Assembly (NCBI RefSeq): GCF_000429025.1
Contig: NZ_AUBB01000006.1
Location: 62,001-126,000, forward strand
DNA: 64,000 nucleotides
From: Actinospineispora spinosispora DSM 44797
GTDB lineage: Bacteria; Actinomycetota; Actinomycetes; Mycobacteriales; Pseudonocardiaceae
Reading direction: 5' to 3'
The position numbers and the translations under genes are program-made. Under the pieces are notes generated by a model that was given only the letters and a program-made list of their open reading frames with translations, did no database searches and was not told the origin of the DNA. This document shows, piece after piece, positions 8,325 to 19,019 of this stretch (position 1 is its first letter; the number at the start of each line of letters is the position of its first letter).

Positions 8325-8360
8325 GAGCGTCTGGGGAAGGCACCGGTACCGGCTGACCGC

Positions 8361-9449
8361 ATGACCACAGAAGATCCAGCCCGGGACCGGAGTTGGCTGA
8401 GCACGCTCGGAAGACTGCTCCCCGGTAGGTCCACACGGACCGCGCCCGCCCAGGACGACCTGTACCAACAGGCCGAGGCGCTCATCCTGGGCGGGCCACG
8501 CAAGTACTCACGCACCGACCTCGTCGCCACCACCGGCATCGAGGCGGACTACGCCACCCGAATCTGGCGGTCACTCGGCTTCGCCGAGGTCGGCGACGAC
8601 GACAAGGTCTTCACCGACGGAGACCTCACGGCATTGCGCAACCTCATGGAGCTGCGCGCGGACGGGTTGGTGCCCGACGGTCTCGAGGAGACCGTGGCGC
8701 GGTCGGTGGGCCTGGCCATGGCCGGCCTGGCCAACTGGCAGATCGACATGATCTACCAGCTCGTCGACTACGGGCACAACGATCTCACTGCTCGCCAGAT
8801 CATCGACATCGGCGACGAGGTACTGCCGCTGCTGAAAGAGATGCAGACCTACGTGTGGCGGCGTCACCTCGCCGCCGCGGCGGGCAGGCTGCTGACCGGC
8901 ATGCCGGGTCAGTCCGACACCCGCGAGCTGGTCATCGGCTTCGCCGACATGGTCGGTTTCACCAGGGCGTCCCGGCAGCTGAGCCCGGCCGAGCTGAGCG
9001 CGCTCATCGAGGAGTTCCAGAACGTGACCTCCGACGTCGTCGCGCACGGCCACGGAAGGGTGGTCAAGACGGTCGGCGACGAGGTGCTGTTCGTCGCCGA
9101 CCAGCCGGCGGATGGCGCCGAGATCGCGCTGACCCTGCTCGAACGGCTCGCCGAGTCCCCGACGTTGCCCGAACTCCGCATCGGGCTTGCCGTCGGGCCG
9201 GTGACCAGCCGGTTCGGCGACGTCTACGGCGAAGTGGTCAACATCGCCGCCCGACTCACCACCAACGCGCGGCCCGGCCGTATCCTGGTCGACCGCAACC
9301 TGGCCGCGGTGCTGGAGAACGACAGCCGGTTCCACGTCCGCGTGCGTCGTCCGCTCGCGGTGCGTGGATACCGGCATCTCCAGTCATGGGGCCTGACCCG
9401 CGCCAGGAACTCGGACATCAGGCGACAGTCGACTCCTGAATCTTCGTAG
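8361..9449 (+). CDS. Class III adenylyl cyclase with N-terminal regulatory domain
   Basis: 362 residues, soluble. The N-terminal ~180 residues resemble the helical regulatory domain of the mycobacterial cyclases Rv1264/Rv2212; the catalytic CHD domain spans about 188-350. Metal-binding Asp196 (FADMVGFT) and Asp240 (VGDEVLF), purine-selecting Lys236 and Asp287, and transition-state Asn294 and Arg298 (VNIAAR) are all present. It should be an active ATP-specific cyclase working as a homodimer, making cAMP. In Rv1264 the N-domain senses pH; whether this one does is unknown. No clear Shine-Dalgarno precedes the ATG. Its last 32 bp overlap the 3' end of whiB7 on the opposite strand. Confidence 0.92.
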   Translation: MTTEDPARDRSWLSTLGRLLPGRSTRTAPAQDDLYQQAEALILGGPRKYSRTDLVATTGIEADYATRIWRSLGFAEVGDDDKVFTDGDLTALRNLMELRADGLVPDGLEETVARSVGLAMAGLANWQIDMIYQLVDYGHNDLTARQIIDIGDEVLPLLKEMQTYVWRRHLAAAAGRLLTGMPGQSDTRELVIGFADMVGFTRASRQLSPAELSALIEEFQNVTSDVVAHGHGRVVKTVGDEVLFVADQPADGAEIALTLLERLAESPTLPELRIGLAVGPVTSRFGDVYGEVVNIAARLTTNARPGRILVDRNLAAVLENDSRFHVRVRRPLAVRGYRHLQSWGLTRARNSDIRRQSTPESS

Positions 9450-9771
9450 GACGACCCCGACCGCGTTTGAACGGGATGACCCGCCCGCGCTCGAAGATCT
9501 CTCCACCCCAGACGCCCCAGGGCTCACGTCGATTCAGCGCACCGTCCAAGCACTGCCTCTTGATCGGGCACTCGCGGCACAGCGCCTGAGCCCGACCGAG
9601 CTGGTCGGGACGCTCGGCGAACCACAGGTCAGCGCTTTCGCTACTGCACGGCAGCTCGACGTCGGCACCGGGCGCGCCGGCCAGCAGCCCGCCCAGATCT
9701 GGTGTGAGAGTGACACTTTGTCCACCCAACGGCAGGCTGGCGCCTTCGGGCGGAATCTTCGCGACGAACAC
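9418..9771 (-). CDS. whiB7: WhiB7 redox/antibiotic-stress transcription factor
   Basis: 117-residue WhiB protein. Cys42, Cys65, Cys68 and Cys74 bind a 4Fe-4S cluster; EPWGVWGGE (83-91) contacts sigma-A; the C-terminal AT-hook RGRGRP (103-108) marks it as WhiB7. In mycobacteria and Streptomyces WhiB7 activates intrinsic resistance genes after ribosome inhibition. I chose GTG 9771, which has GAGGGGG eight bases upstream, over the in-frame ATG at 9792, which has no Shine-Dalgarno and lies in a hairpin loop. It has a long structured leader. The ABC-F gene 4 kb away is a likely target, by analogy with Rv1473. Confidence 0.93.
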   Translation of the reverse strand: MFVAKIPPEGASLPLGGQSVTLTPDLGGLLAGAPGADVELPCSSESADLWFAERPDQLGRAQALCRECPIKRQCLDGALNRREPWGVWGGEIFERGRVIPFKRGRGRPTKIQESTVA

Positions 9772-10020
9772 AGCAACTACCCCCTCAATCATTGAGCGAC
9801 ACCAGTCGCTCAGTAACTGAGCCTGCCCTGTGAAGGCGATGAGGTCGTCCCTCTCACGGACCGATCCATCTCCTTCTTAAGGTGGACCTAACGGTGTCCA
9901 CGAGGATGAGGGAGAGGTAAACCGCGAGGAGCCACGGCGCCACGACAAGGGCGACGCGCCGTGAGTAGTACGGAAGTAGTACCGCTAACGGACTATGACG
10001 CTAGCAGCGACCCCGTCGAA
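9772..10020 (-). promoter_or_regulatory. whiB7 leader with overlapping hairpins
   Basis: About 215-250 nt of untranslated leader. Just before the start, three hairpins overlap in series: H1 9808-9822 (GCTCAG/CTGAGC), H2 9794-9811 (GAGCGAC/GTCGCTC) and H3 9784-9796 (CTCAA/TTGAG). H1 and H2 exclude each other, as do H2 and H3, and H3 ties up part of the ribosome site GAGGGGG (9786-9780). This looks like a switch controlling translation of WhiB7. A weak promoter candidate is TTCGAC (10020-10015) with CATAGT (9997-9992), 17 bp apart. whiB7 leaders in other actinomycetes are known to use an upstream ORF and attenuation. Confidence 0.6.
9854..9943 (-). CDS. Candidate leader peptide upstream of whiB7
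   Basis: A 29-codon ORF starting with GTG in the whiB7 leader. The product begins with a hydrophobic stretch (APWLLAVYLSLILVD) and ends Arg-rich (STLRRRWIGP). It stops 82 nt before the whiB7 GTG, a few bases before the hairpin series. It has no good Shine-Dalgarno, so whether it is translated is uncertain. Ribosome stalling on a leader ORF is the accepted induction mode of whiB7 elsewhere, so this is the best candidate for that role here. A second ORF, starting with the ATG at 9868, overlaps it in another frame. Confidence 0.35.
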   Translation of the reverse strand: MAPWLLAVYLSLILVDTVRSTLRRRWIGP

Positions 10021-10091
10021 GGCCTACGTCATATTCCGCGGATTTGGTTGAGAGCCATCCATATCACCCGTTCGGGCGTGTAGGCACGCAA

Positions 10092-10121
10092 CAGCGCCCG
10101 GCGCGATCGCACCGGGCGCTG
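10092..10121 (-). terminator. Terminator hairpin after the suf operon
   Basis: Stem CAGCGCCCGG (10092-10101) pairs with CCGGGCGCTG (10112-10121) around a ten-base loop that contains GCGATCGC. It lies 18 bp downstream of the sufT stop. There is no U-tract, as is usual for actinobacterial hairpin terminators. Confidence 0.65.
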
Positions 10122-10139
10122 CAGATGAACTTCTGATGA

Positions 10140-10562
10140 TCAGACGGTGAACCCGAGTGCTCGCAGCTGCTCGCGGCCGTCCTCGGTGATCTTGTCGGGA
10201 CCCCACGGCGGCATCCAGACCCAGTTGATCTTGACGTCGTCGACCAGACCGCCACCCGGCGAGTTGATCAGAGCGGACCGGGTCTGGTCCTCGATCACGT
10301 CGGTCAGCGGACAGGCCGCCGACGTGAGCGTCATGTCCACCAGGGCGACCCGGCTCTCGTCGACCCGGATGTCGTAGACCAGGCCGAGATCGACGACGTT
10401 GATGCCCAGCTCGGGGTCGACGACATCGCGCATCGCCTCTTCGAGCTCGTCGAGGCTCGGTACCTTGCCCGACGTCTTCGGTGGTTCCGGCATGCCGGCG
10501 GCGCCGCGCACCACCTCGGTGTCGTCGGCGGTCGGTGTGGTGTCGGTCTGTGCGTCAGTCAT
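10140..10562 (-). CDS. sufT: Fe-S assembly factor SufT (DUF59/MIP18 family)
   Basis: 140 residues. After a ~38-residue acidic, low-complexity N-terminus comes the DUF59 core: EEAMRDVVDPELGINVVDLGLVYD, TLTSAACPLT with the conserved Cys, and WVWMPPWGPDKITEDGREQLRALG. The family helps mature or transfer Fe-S clusters with the SUF system. It is the homologue of mycobacterial Rv1466 and the last gene of the operon. The ATG at 10562 overlaps the sufU stop (ATGA); the frame is open further upstream but only inside sufU. Confidence 0.92.
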   Translation of the reverse strand: MTDAQTDTTPTADDTEVVRGAAGMPEPPKTSGKVPSLDELEEAMRDVVDPELGINVVDLGLVYDIRVDESRVALVDMTLTSAACPLTDVIEDQTRSALINSPGGGLVDDVKINWVWMPPWGPDKITEDGREQLRALGFTV

Positions 10563-11044
10563 TGCTTCACTCCGTTCGTTCCCGGCGAGCCGGCTCCATC
10601 GGTCACCCGGACGACCGCGTCCTTGAACGCCATCCAGCCGAGCAGCGCGCATTTCACCCTCGCCGGGTACTTGGCCACCCCGGCGAAGGCGACGCCGTCG
10701 CCCAGCACGTCCTCATCCGGTTCGACGGTGCCTCGACTCTGCACCATCTCCTGGAACGCATCCAGTGTCCGCATCGATTCCGTGACACCGCGCCCGACCA
10801 CTAGATCGGTGAGCACCGACGCGGCGGCCTGGCTGATCGAGCAGCCCAGCGCGTCGTAGGACACGTCGGCGACGACGTCCTCGCCCTCGGAGTCCTTCTT
10901 GATCGCCACGCGGAGGGTGATCTCGTCGCCGCAGGTCGGATTGACCTGGAAGGACTCGGCATCGAACGGCTCCCGCAGACCCGCGCCATGCGGGTTGCGG
11001 TAATGGTCCAGGATGATCTCCTGGTACATCTGGTTCAGCTGCAT
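10559..11044 (-). CDS. sufU: Fe-S assembly protein SufU
   Basis: 161 residues. SufU accepts the persulfide sulfur from SufS through a zinc site. The three conserved ligands are visible as Cys38 (NPTCGDE, with Asp40), Cys68 (ALGCSIS) and Cys132 (RVKCALLGW). The insertion typical of SufU against IscU lies between them. The ATG is separated from the sufS stop by a single base, so translation is probably coupled. The in-frame region upstream belongs to sufS. Confidence 0.95.
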   Translation of the reverse strand: MQLNQMYQEIILDHYRNPHGAGLREPFDAESFQVNPTCGDEITLRVAIKKDSEGEDVVADVSYDALGCSISQAAASVLTDLVVGRGVTESMRTLDAFQEMVQSRGTVEPDEDVLGDGVAFAGVAKYPARVKCALLGWMAFKDAVVRVTDGAGSPGTNGVKQ

Positions 11045-11045
11045 G

Positions 11046-13152
<2,107 letters not shown>

Positions 13153-13209
13153 CAGTGTTCGTGCTCCAAGAATTGTGTGTGGTGGGAGAGAACGATGCTG
13201 TACTCAGCA

Positions 13210-14385
13210 TCAGCTCTCGATCGCGGCCAGTTCTTCCTCGACGGCTGCTTCCAGCCGCTCACGGACCGCGGGCACCGAGATCCGGTTGATGATCTCGTTG
13301 AAGAATCCGCGCACGACCAGGCGGCGCGCGACCGACTCCGGGATGCCTCGGGACCGCAGGTAGAACAGCTGCTCGTCGTCGAACCGGCCGGTCGCGCTGG
13401 CGTGTCCGGCACCGGCGATCTCACCGGTCTCGATCTCCAGGTTAGGCACCGAGTCGGCGCGCGCACCCGGGGTGAGCAGCAGGTTGCGGTTGAGCTCGAA
13501 CGTCTCGGTGCCCTCGGCGGCGGCGCGGATCAGCACGTCGCCGATCCACACGGTGCGCGCGTTGTCGCCCTGCAGTGCGGTCTTGTAGACCACGTTCGAC
13601 TTGCAGTGCGGCACCGCGTGGTCGACCAGCAGCCGGTGCTCGAGGTGCTGGCCGTCGTCGGCGAAGCTCAGGCCGGCCAGCTCGGCGTCGCCGCCGGGAC
13701 CGGCGTACTTCACCGTCGGGCTGATCCGGACCAGATCGCCACCGAGGCTCACCGTGGTGGCGCGCAGCGTCGCGTCCCTGCCGACCAGGATGTGCTGGGC
13801 GCCCACGTGCACGCCGTCGTTCGCCCAGTCGTCGACCACGACGAGGGTCAGCTTCGAGGCGTCGGCGAGCACCAGCTCGACGTTGTCCGCGACCGTGCCC
13901 GAACCCCGGTAGTCGAGGACGACGACCGCTTCGGCGTGGGTCTCGGTGCGCACCTGCAGATGGGCCAGCGCGGTCTTGCCCGCGCCCGGCCCGGTCACCG
14001 TGACGGTGACCGGTTCCGGCTGGCCGGCGATCGTGAGCACCGTCGCGGGCGGGGCCTCGGCCCACGCCAGCGCGGCAACCCGGTCGGCGGGCGCACCCGC
14101 GACACCGATGCGCCGGTCGGAGTTCGGCACCGCCTCGACGGTCACGCCGTCGGAGGCACCGTCGACCTGGATGTCGGCGTCACCGTCGATGACGGCGGTG
14201 CCGTCGTGCAGCCCGCGCAGCCGGCGCATCGGCGTGAAACGCCAGTTCTCCTCGCGCCCACTGGGTACTTCGAACGCAGCCAGGTCGTACGACGTGAAAC
14301 GCTCCCCCGCCGAAGCGATCGGGATGACGCCTGACCCTTCCTTGGCCCCGGCGAGTTCCGGAGCCAATCCTGCAACCTCAGTCAT
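13210..14385 (-). CDS. sufD: Fe-S scaffold protein SufD
   Basis: 391 residues with the right-handed beta-helix core of the SufBD family; the C-terminal part has [21 protein letters not shown] and [20 protein letters not shown]. It forms the SufB-SufC2-SufD scaffold. The ATG overlaps the sufB stop (ATGA). It is less conserved than SufB, as expected. Confidence 0.95.
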   Translation of the reverse strand: MTEVAGLAPELAGAKEGSGVIPIASAGERFTSYDLAAFEVPSGREENWRFTPMRRLRGLHDGTAVIDGDADIQVDGASDGVTVEAVPNSDRRIGVAGAPADRVAALAWAEAPPATVLTIAGQPEPVTVTVTGPGAGKTALAHLQVRTETHAEAVVVLDYRGSGTVADNVELVLADASKLTLVVVDDWANDGVHVGAQHILVGRDATLRATTVSLGGDLVRISPTVKYAGPGGDAELAGLSFADDGQHLEHRLLVDHAVPHCKSNVVYKTALQGDNARTVWIGDVLIRAAAEGTETFELNRNLLLTPGARADSVPNLEIETGEIAGAGHASATGRFDDEQLFYLRSRGIPESVARRLVVRGFFNEIINRISVPAVRERLEAAVEEELAAIES

Positions 14386-15827
14386 CCGACCGAACCCTCC
14401 ATCTGCAGCTCGATCAGTCGGTTGAGCTCGAGTGCGTACTCCATCGGCAGCTCACGGGCGATCGGCTCGACGAAGCCGCGCACCACCATGGCCATCGCCT
14501 CGTCCTCGGTCAGACCACGGCTCATCAGGTAGAAGAGCTGGTCCTCGCTGACCTTGGACACGGTGGCCTCGTGGCCCATCGTCACGTCGTCGGTACGGAT
14601 GTCGACGTACGGGTAGGTATCGCTGCGGCTGATCGTGTCGACCAGCAGCGCGTCGCACTTCACCGTCGAACGCGAGTGGTGCGCCCTCGGGTTGACCCGG
14701 ACGAGACCGCGGTAGGACGTACGTCCGCCGCCGCGCGCGACCGACTTCGAGATGATCGTCGAGCTGGTGTGCGGCGCCATGTGCGTCATCTTCGCGCCCG
14801 CGTCCTGGTGCTGGCCCTCACCGGCGAACGCGATGGAGAGCACCTCACCCTTGGCGTACTCGCCCATCAGCATGACGGCCGGGTACTTCATGGTGACCTT
14901 GGAGCCGATGTTGCCGTCGACCCACTCCATGGTCGCGCCCTCTTCCGCCTTGGCGCGCTTGGTCACCAGGTTGTACACGTTGTTCGACCAGTTCTGGATC
15001 GTGGTGTAGCGGCAGCGGCCACCCTTCTTCACCACGATCTCCACGACCGCCGAGTGCAGCGAGTCGGAGGAGTAGATCGGCGCGGTACAGCCCTCGACGT
15101 AGTGCACGTAGGCGTCTTCGTCGACGATGATCAGCGTCCGCTCGAACTGGCCCATGTTCTCGGTGTTGATCCGGAAGTAGGCCTGCAGCGGGATGTCGAC
15201 GTGCACACCCTTCGGCACGTAGATGAACGAGCCGCCGGACCACACGGCGCCGTTCAGCGCGGAGAACTTGTTGTCACCGTGCGGGATGACCGAGCCGTAG
15301 TACTCCTGGAACAGCTCCGGGTGCGTCTTCAGCGCGGTGTCGGTGTCCAGGAAGATGACGCCCTGTTCCTCCAGGTCCTCACGGATCTGGTGGTAGACGA
15401 CCTCGGACTCGTACTGCGCGGCGACACCCGAGACGAGCCTGGCCTTCTCCGCTTCCGGGATGCCCAGCTTGTCGTAGGTGTTCTTGATGTCCGCCGGCAG
15501 GTCGTCCCAGGTGGCCGCCTGCTTCTCGGTCGACCGCACGAAGTACTTGATGTTGTCGAAGTCGATGCCGGACAGGTCGGAACCCCACTGCGGCATCGGC
15601 TTGCGGTCGAAGAGTTTGAGAGCCTTGAGACGGCTCTCCAGCATCCACTCCGGCTCGCTCTTCTTCGCGGAGATGTCGGCGACGACCTCCGTGGAGAGGC
15701 CCCGCCTGGCGTTGGTGCCGGCTTCGTCGGAGTCTGCCCATCCGAAGGCGTACTTCCCCAAGGAGGCGAGGGTCTCCTCCTGGGTCAACGTCTCAGGTGT
15801 GGCCGTCCGCTCAGGAGCGGTGGTCAT
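14382..15827 (-). CDS. sufB: Fe-S scaffold protein SufB
   Basis: 481 residues. It is the main scaffold on which the cluster is built, with SufC and SufD. Family segments include [32 protein letters not shown] (the conserved Cys), and near the end [23 protein letters not shown]. The ATG at 15827 has GGGAGG eight bases upstream; the first 17 bp overlap the end of sufR. No intein interrupts it, in contrast to M. tuberculosis SufB. Confidence 0.96.
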   Translation of the reverse strand: MTTAPERTATPETLTQEETLASLGKYAFGWADSDEAGTNARRGLSTEVVADISAKKSEPEWMLESRLKALKLFDRKPMPQWGSDLSGIDFDNIKYFVRSTEKQAATWDDLPADIKNTYDKLGIPEAEKARLVSGVAAQYESEVVYHQIREDLEEQGVIFLDTDTALKTHPELFQEYYGSVIPHGDNKFSALNGAVWSGGSFIYVPKGVHVDIPLQAYFRINTENMGQFERTLIIVDEDAYVHYVEGCTAPIYSSDSLHSAVVEIVVKKGGRCRYTTIQNWSNNVYNLVTKRAKAEEGATMEWVDGNIGSKVTMKYPAVMLMGEYAKGEVLSIAFAGEGQHQDAGAKMTHMAPHTSSTIISKSVARGGGRTSYRGLVRVNPRAHHSRSTVKCDALLVDTISRSDTYPYVDIRTDDVTMGHEATVSKVSEDQLFYLMSRGLTEDEAMAMVVRGFVEPIARELPMEYALELNRLIELQMEGSVG

Positions 15828-16653
15828 ACTCGCTGCCTCCCTTTCGGGATGTCGTGGTGGTATCGCTCCGCTCGGTGCGCGGTCCGCCGACTGAGTCGTC
15901 GGCTGGGCCGCGATCGGGAACACCGAGCGGGACGTGTGTGGTGCACGCGGCGTCGCCGCGGGCAATGGTGGCAAGGCGTTGCACGTGCGTGCCAAGCAGA
16001 TCGGCGAACGCGGTCGTCTCCGCCTCGCACAGCTGCGGGAACTCGGCCGCGACGTGCGCGACCGGACAGTGATGCTGGCACAGCTGCTCGAGGTTGCCCG
16101 CCCGCCGAGCCGCCGCGGCGTAGCCCTGCGCCGACAGCGCGTCGGCCAGTGCACCGACCCGCCCCGTGACCGTCCCGTTCGCCAGGATCCCGTCGCGGTA
16201 GCGCTCGACCAGCTCGGACGCCCGCCGGTCCGCGAAGGTGCGCACCGCGTTCGGTCCGCCGGTCTCGGCCAGGTAGCGCAATGCGGCGACCGCGAGATCG
16301 TCATAGCCGTGCCCGAACCGCACCCGACCGGCTTCGGTCAGCAGGTACAGCCGCGCCGGACGGCCCCGACCGCGATTGCCGCGGCGCGGCGCCTCGCGGG
16401 TCGTCGCCTCGCCGTCCGCCAACAGTGCGTCCAGGTGCCTGCGCACCGCCGGCGCGCTGAGCGCCAGCTCGGCGGCCACATCGACAGCAGTGACCGGGCC
16501 GCGTTCCAGCAGCAGCCTGGCGACCGCGACGCGGGTACCGCCGTCGCTGTGCGAACCGCCGGCAGCCGCCTTCGCGGTGTCGCCCCCGGCACGCACGCCG
16601 GAGCTCGGCGCCGGCACGTGTGCCGTCGTCGGAAGCGTTCCGGTGGTTTTCAC
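15811..16653 (-). CDS. sufR: Fe-S cluster sensing repressor SufR
   Basis: 280 residues. The winged helix-turn-helix (about 40-95, with [21 protein letters not shown]) is followed by a C-terminal cluster-binding half containing Cys192, Cys196, Cys209 and Cys237. SufR represses the suf operon when it holds an Fe-S cluster. The start is GTG at 16653, whose first base is the last base of a 14-bp palindrome. A promoter spaced exactly for a transcript starting at that GTG suggests a leaderless mRNA. The frame is open far upstream (to 17370) but only through repeats. It is first in the operon and divergent from mptB. Confidence 0.9.
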   Translation of the reverse strand: MKTTGTLPTTAHVPAPSSGVRAGGDTAKAAAGGSHSDGGTRVAVARLLLERGPVTAVDVAAELALSAPAVRRHLDALLADGEATTREAPRRGNRGRGRPARLYLLTEAGRVRFGHGYDDLAVAALRYLAETGGPNAVRTFADRRASELVERYRDGILANGTVTGRVGALADALSAQGYAAAARRAGNLEQLCQHHCPVAHVAAEFPQLCEAETTAFADLLGTHVQRLATIARGDAACTTHVPLGVPDRGPADDSVGGPRTERSDTTTTSRKGGSEYDHRS

Positions 16654-16689
16654 AACACTAGTGTTGCCTATTTCAGCTCCCACGTCCAA
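16653..16689 (-). promoter_or_regulatory. sufR promoter and SufR operator
   Basis: On the minus strand a -35 TTGGAC (16689-16684) and a -10 AACACT (16665-16660) are 18 bp apart. A perfect 14-bp palindrome CAACACTAGTGTTG (16653-16666) covers the -10 and reaches the first base of the sufR GTG. This placement would block RNA polymerase directly. Self-repression by SufR is known in the family; this exact site is inferred. Confidence 0.7.
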
Positions 16690-16725
16690 GTCGGACTCTG
16701 CGAGGGTGACCCGGCTCACTGGTTT

Positions 16726-17011
16726 TCCAGCCCCTCCAAGGCGCCCTCGCGTTTTCGTAGCCAGGGACCCCTCCGCAAGCTCCGGAGCCCCTACCTCCGA
16801 AAAAGACGAAATCGGCTCCGCCTCTGCGCCGTCGGGGACCAAAACCCGCCTTCGGCGGAACGCCCATCTTCTCCAGCCCCTCCAGGGCGCTCTCGCGTTT
16901 TCGTAGCCAGGGACCCCTCCGCAAGCTCCGGGGCCCCTACCTCCGAAAAAGACGAAATCGGCTCCGCCTCTGCGCCGTCGGGGACCAAAACCCGCCTTCG
17001 GCGGAACGCCC
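16726..17011. repeat. Tandem 146-bp direct repeat, two copies
   Basis: Copy 1 (16726-16865) and copy 2 (16872-17011) match over 140 bp with three differences, at a period of 146 bp. Each copy contains GACCCCTCCGCAAGCTCCGG, ACCTCCGAAAAAGACGAAAT and the hairpin CCGCCTTCGGCGG. A diverged relative is seen near 55228-55360. It is too long and has too few copies to be CRISPR. Confidence 0.9.
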
Positions 17012-17067
17012 TCCGGGCGACTCGCGGAGCCAGCTTTTGCCGACCTTGCAGACCTTCGAGCATCACG

Positions 17068-17131
17068 TCGCAGAGCTTCACGTTGCGTCGCAGACGCTGC
17101 AGTATCTGCGACGCGACACGAAGCTCTGCGA
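17068..17131. repeat. Imperfect 27-bp inverted repeat
   Basis: Arms 17068-17094 and 17105-17131 match in reverse complement at 24 of 27 positions around a 10-bp loop. The outer 12 bp (TCGCAGAGCTTC) and inner 8 bp (GTCGCAGA) match exactly. The three changes are all transitions. Function unknown. Confidence 0.8.
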
Positions 17132-17471
17132 AGTGGACTCAGACGACCCCTCCCGGGCGGCTGTGTCCGCCGAGGGACGCCTGCACTCCGTTGGTCGCGG
17201 CGCAGCCGGGGCCGCCTTTGGCGCCGCAAACTGCCCCTTCCCCGCGATCCTGGCCTGCTCTTGGCGTGGGTGGGTGGCGTCAACCCGGAACCCTCGCCCC
17301 CGAACGAACTGCACCAGGCACGACCGCGAGGCCGGCGAAGCCGGGGGTTGATACCGCCCGCCCATGCCAAGACACTTGCTGGCCAGCGGGGACATCCGTT
17401 AACGCACTGAACACAGTTCTGGCGCTACCCGATCAGGGTCCGCTCACGGCACTGCCATACCCTTTCTTGCC

Positions 17472-18983
17472 ATGGCTGCGCCCGAACTGAGCACCCCCCG
17501 GGACGCTGCCCGTATCCCGGCGACAAGAGGCCTTCCGGCTCCCAATCCCTACGCGCGCGCGGTGCGCCGGTTCGGGATGACCGGCTCGCTGCTGATGGCG
17601 ATCGGTTCGCTCGGAGCGGGTGCGTTACCCGTCCCGAACCCCGTCTCCGGGTTGCGGCTCCTCGGGCTGCCCGCGCGCAACGCCACGGTCTCGGTCGCGA
17701 TCACCTACGCCGGCATGGCGATGGTCGTCCTCGGCTGGCTCTGGCTCGGCCGGCTGCTCAAGCGCGACCAGAACGGCGGCACTCCGCTCGCCAAGGGATT
17801 CATCAGCAGGACCATGGTCCTGTGGGCGCTGCCGCTGCTGGTGGCACCGCCGATGTTCAGCAAGGACGTCTACAGCTACCTCGCGCAGTCCGCGATCGCC
17901 GAACACGGCCTCGACCCGTACGTATACGGACCCGCCGACGCGCTGGGCATCGACGACCCGCTCACCCGCAGCATCCCGACCATCTGGCGCCCGACACCCG
18001 CGCCCTACGGCTCCCTCTTCCTCTGGCTCGGCCGCGGGATCACCGCGCTGACCGGCAACGACGTCGTGCTCGGCATCTTCGCCCACCGCATGCTGGCGAT
18101 CTGCGGCATCGCGGCGATCTGGTGGGCGCTGCCCAAGCTGTCGTCCCGCCTGGGTCTCGACCCCCGGTCGGCGTTGTGGCTCGGCGTCGCCAACCCGCTG
18201 GTCCTGTTCCACCTGTTCAGCGGCGTGCACAACGAGTCGCTGATGCTCGGCCTGATGCTCGCCGGCCTGGAGATCGGGCTGTCCCGGTCCTGGCTGCTCG
18301 GCACGATCCTCATCACCCTGAGCTGCAACATCAAGCTCCCCGCGATCCTCGCGCTCGGGTTCCTGGGCATGTGGATAGCGAAGGAGCGCGGCGGACGCAT
18401 CGGTGACGTCGTCAAGGTCGGGCTGGCCATGCTCGGCGTGTCCGGCGCGGTGATGCTCGCGGTCGCCTACGGCACAGGTCTCGGGTTCGGCTGGATCAAC
18501 ACGTTGGACATCCCGACCCTCATCCGTAGTTGGGTGTCGGTGAGCACAGATCTGGGCGTGGTGGGCGGTCAGGTCGGCATCCTTGCCGGTATGGGCGACC
18601 ACACGATGTCGATCCTGACGCTCACCAGGGTGTTGGGCGGCGTCGTCGCGGGTCTCATCTGCGTGTGGCTGCTGATCGGGACCCTTCGCGGTCGAATCGA
18701 CCCGATCACCGGCGCCGGCTGCGGCCTCGGTGCGGTCGTCCTGCTCAGCCCCACCGTCCACCCCTGGTACCTGCTGTGGGCCGCCATCCCGCTGGCCGCC
18801 TCGACCGCGCGCATCCGGTTCCGACGACTGTCCGTCGCCGGTTCCGCGATCGTCGCGCTGCTCGTCCCGCCGACCGGCGCCGACTGGGCGTTCCGCGCCT
18901 ACCAGCTCCCGATGGCCATCCTGGCCGGGGCCGTCATCCTCTTCGTGCCGCTCTACCTGGTGCGACACCGAATTCCGCGTTAG
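17472..18983 (+). CDS. mptB: Alpha-1,6-mannosyltransferase MptB-like (GT-C membrane enzyme)
   Basis: 503 residues with about 12 or more membrane segments. The early loop PPMFSKDVYSYLAQ carries the acidic residue of the GT-C glycosyltransferase active site. The position, next to suf and followed by ABC genes, matches Rv1459c/MptB, which uses polyprenyl-phosphomannose to extend the alpha-1,6-mannan core of lipoglycans. The acceptor in this organism is unknown. It is divergent from sufR. The ATG has no strong Shine-Dalgarno. Confidence 0.85.
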   Translation: MAAPELSTPRDAARIPATRGLPAPNPYARAVRRFGMTGSLLMAIGSLGAGALPVPNPVSGLRLLGLPARNATVSVAITYAGMAMVVLGWLWLGRLLKRDQNGGTPLAKGFISRTMVLWALPLLVAPPMFSKDVYSYLAQSAIAEHGLDPYVYGPADALGIDDPLTRSIPTIWRPTPAPYGSLFLWLGRGITALTGNDVVLGIFAHRMLAICGIAAIWWALPKLSSRLGLDPRSALWLGVANPLVLFHLFSGVHNESLMLGLMLAGLEIGLSRSWLLGTILITLSCNIKLPAILALGFLGMWIAKERGGRIGDVVKVGLAMLGVSGAVMLAVAYGTGLGFGWINTLDIPTLIRSWVSVSTDLGVVGGQVGILAGMGDHTMSILTLTRVLGGVVAGLICVWLLIGTLRGRIDPITGAGCGLGAVVLLSPTVHPWYLLWAAIPLAASTARIRFRRLSVAGSAIVALLVPPTGADWAFRAYQLPMAILAGAVILFVPLYLVRHRIPR

Positions 18984-19019
18984 GTGAAGGTAGTGCGTTC
19001 GTCCGTAGAATCCGATGCT

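Larger units (their letters stand above)
16654..17471. other. Non-coding region between sufR and mptB
   Basis: 818 bp with no credible gene on either strand. It holds the suf promoter (16653-16689), a two-copy 146-bp tandem repeat (16726-17011), a long imperfect inverted repeat (17068-17131) and GC-rich short palindromes around 17200-17350. A promoter for the rightward mptB gene must lie near the right end, but I see no clear match to consensus. Open frames here are products of high GC content. Confidence 0.6.

Noticed and set aside
16726..17011. Possible CRISPR array
   Set aside because: Only two copies, with a 140-bp unit and a 6-bp gap; no short repeats with unique spacers and no cas genes.
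17037..17351. 104-codon plus-strand frame before mptB
   Set aside because: No ribosome site, no recognisable protein features, and it runs through the 27-bp inverted repeat.
15811..17370. A 519-codon minus-strand frame extending sufR far upstream
   Set aside because: The upstream 239 codons run through the suf promoter, the SufR operator and the tandem repeat; homologues begin near the GTG at 16653.
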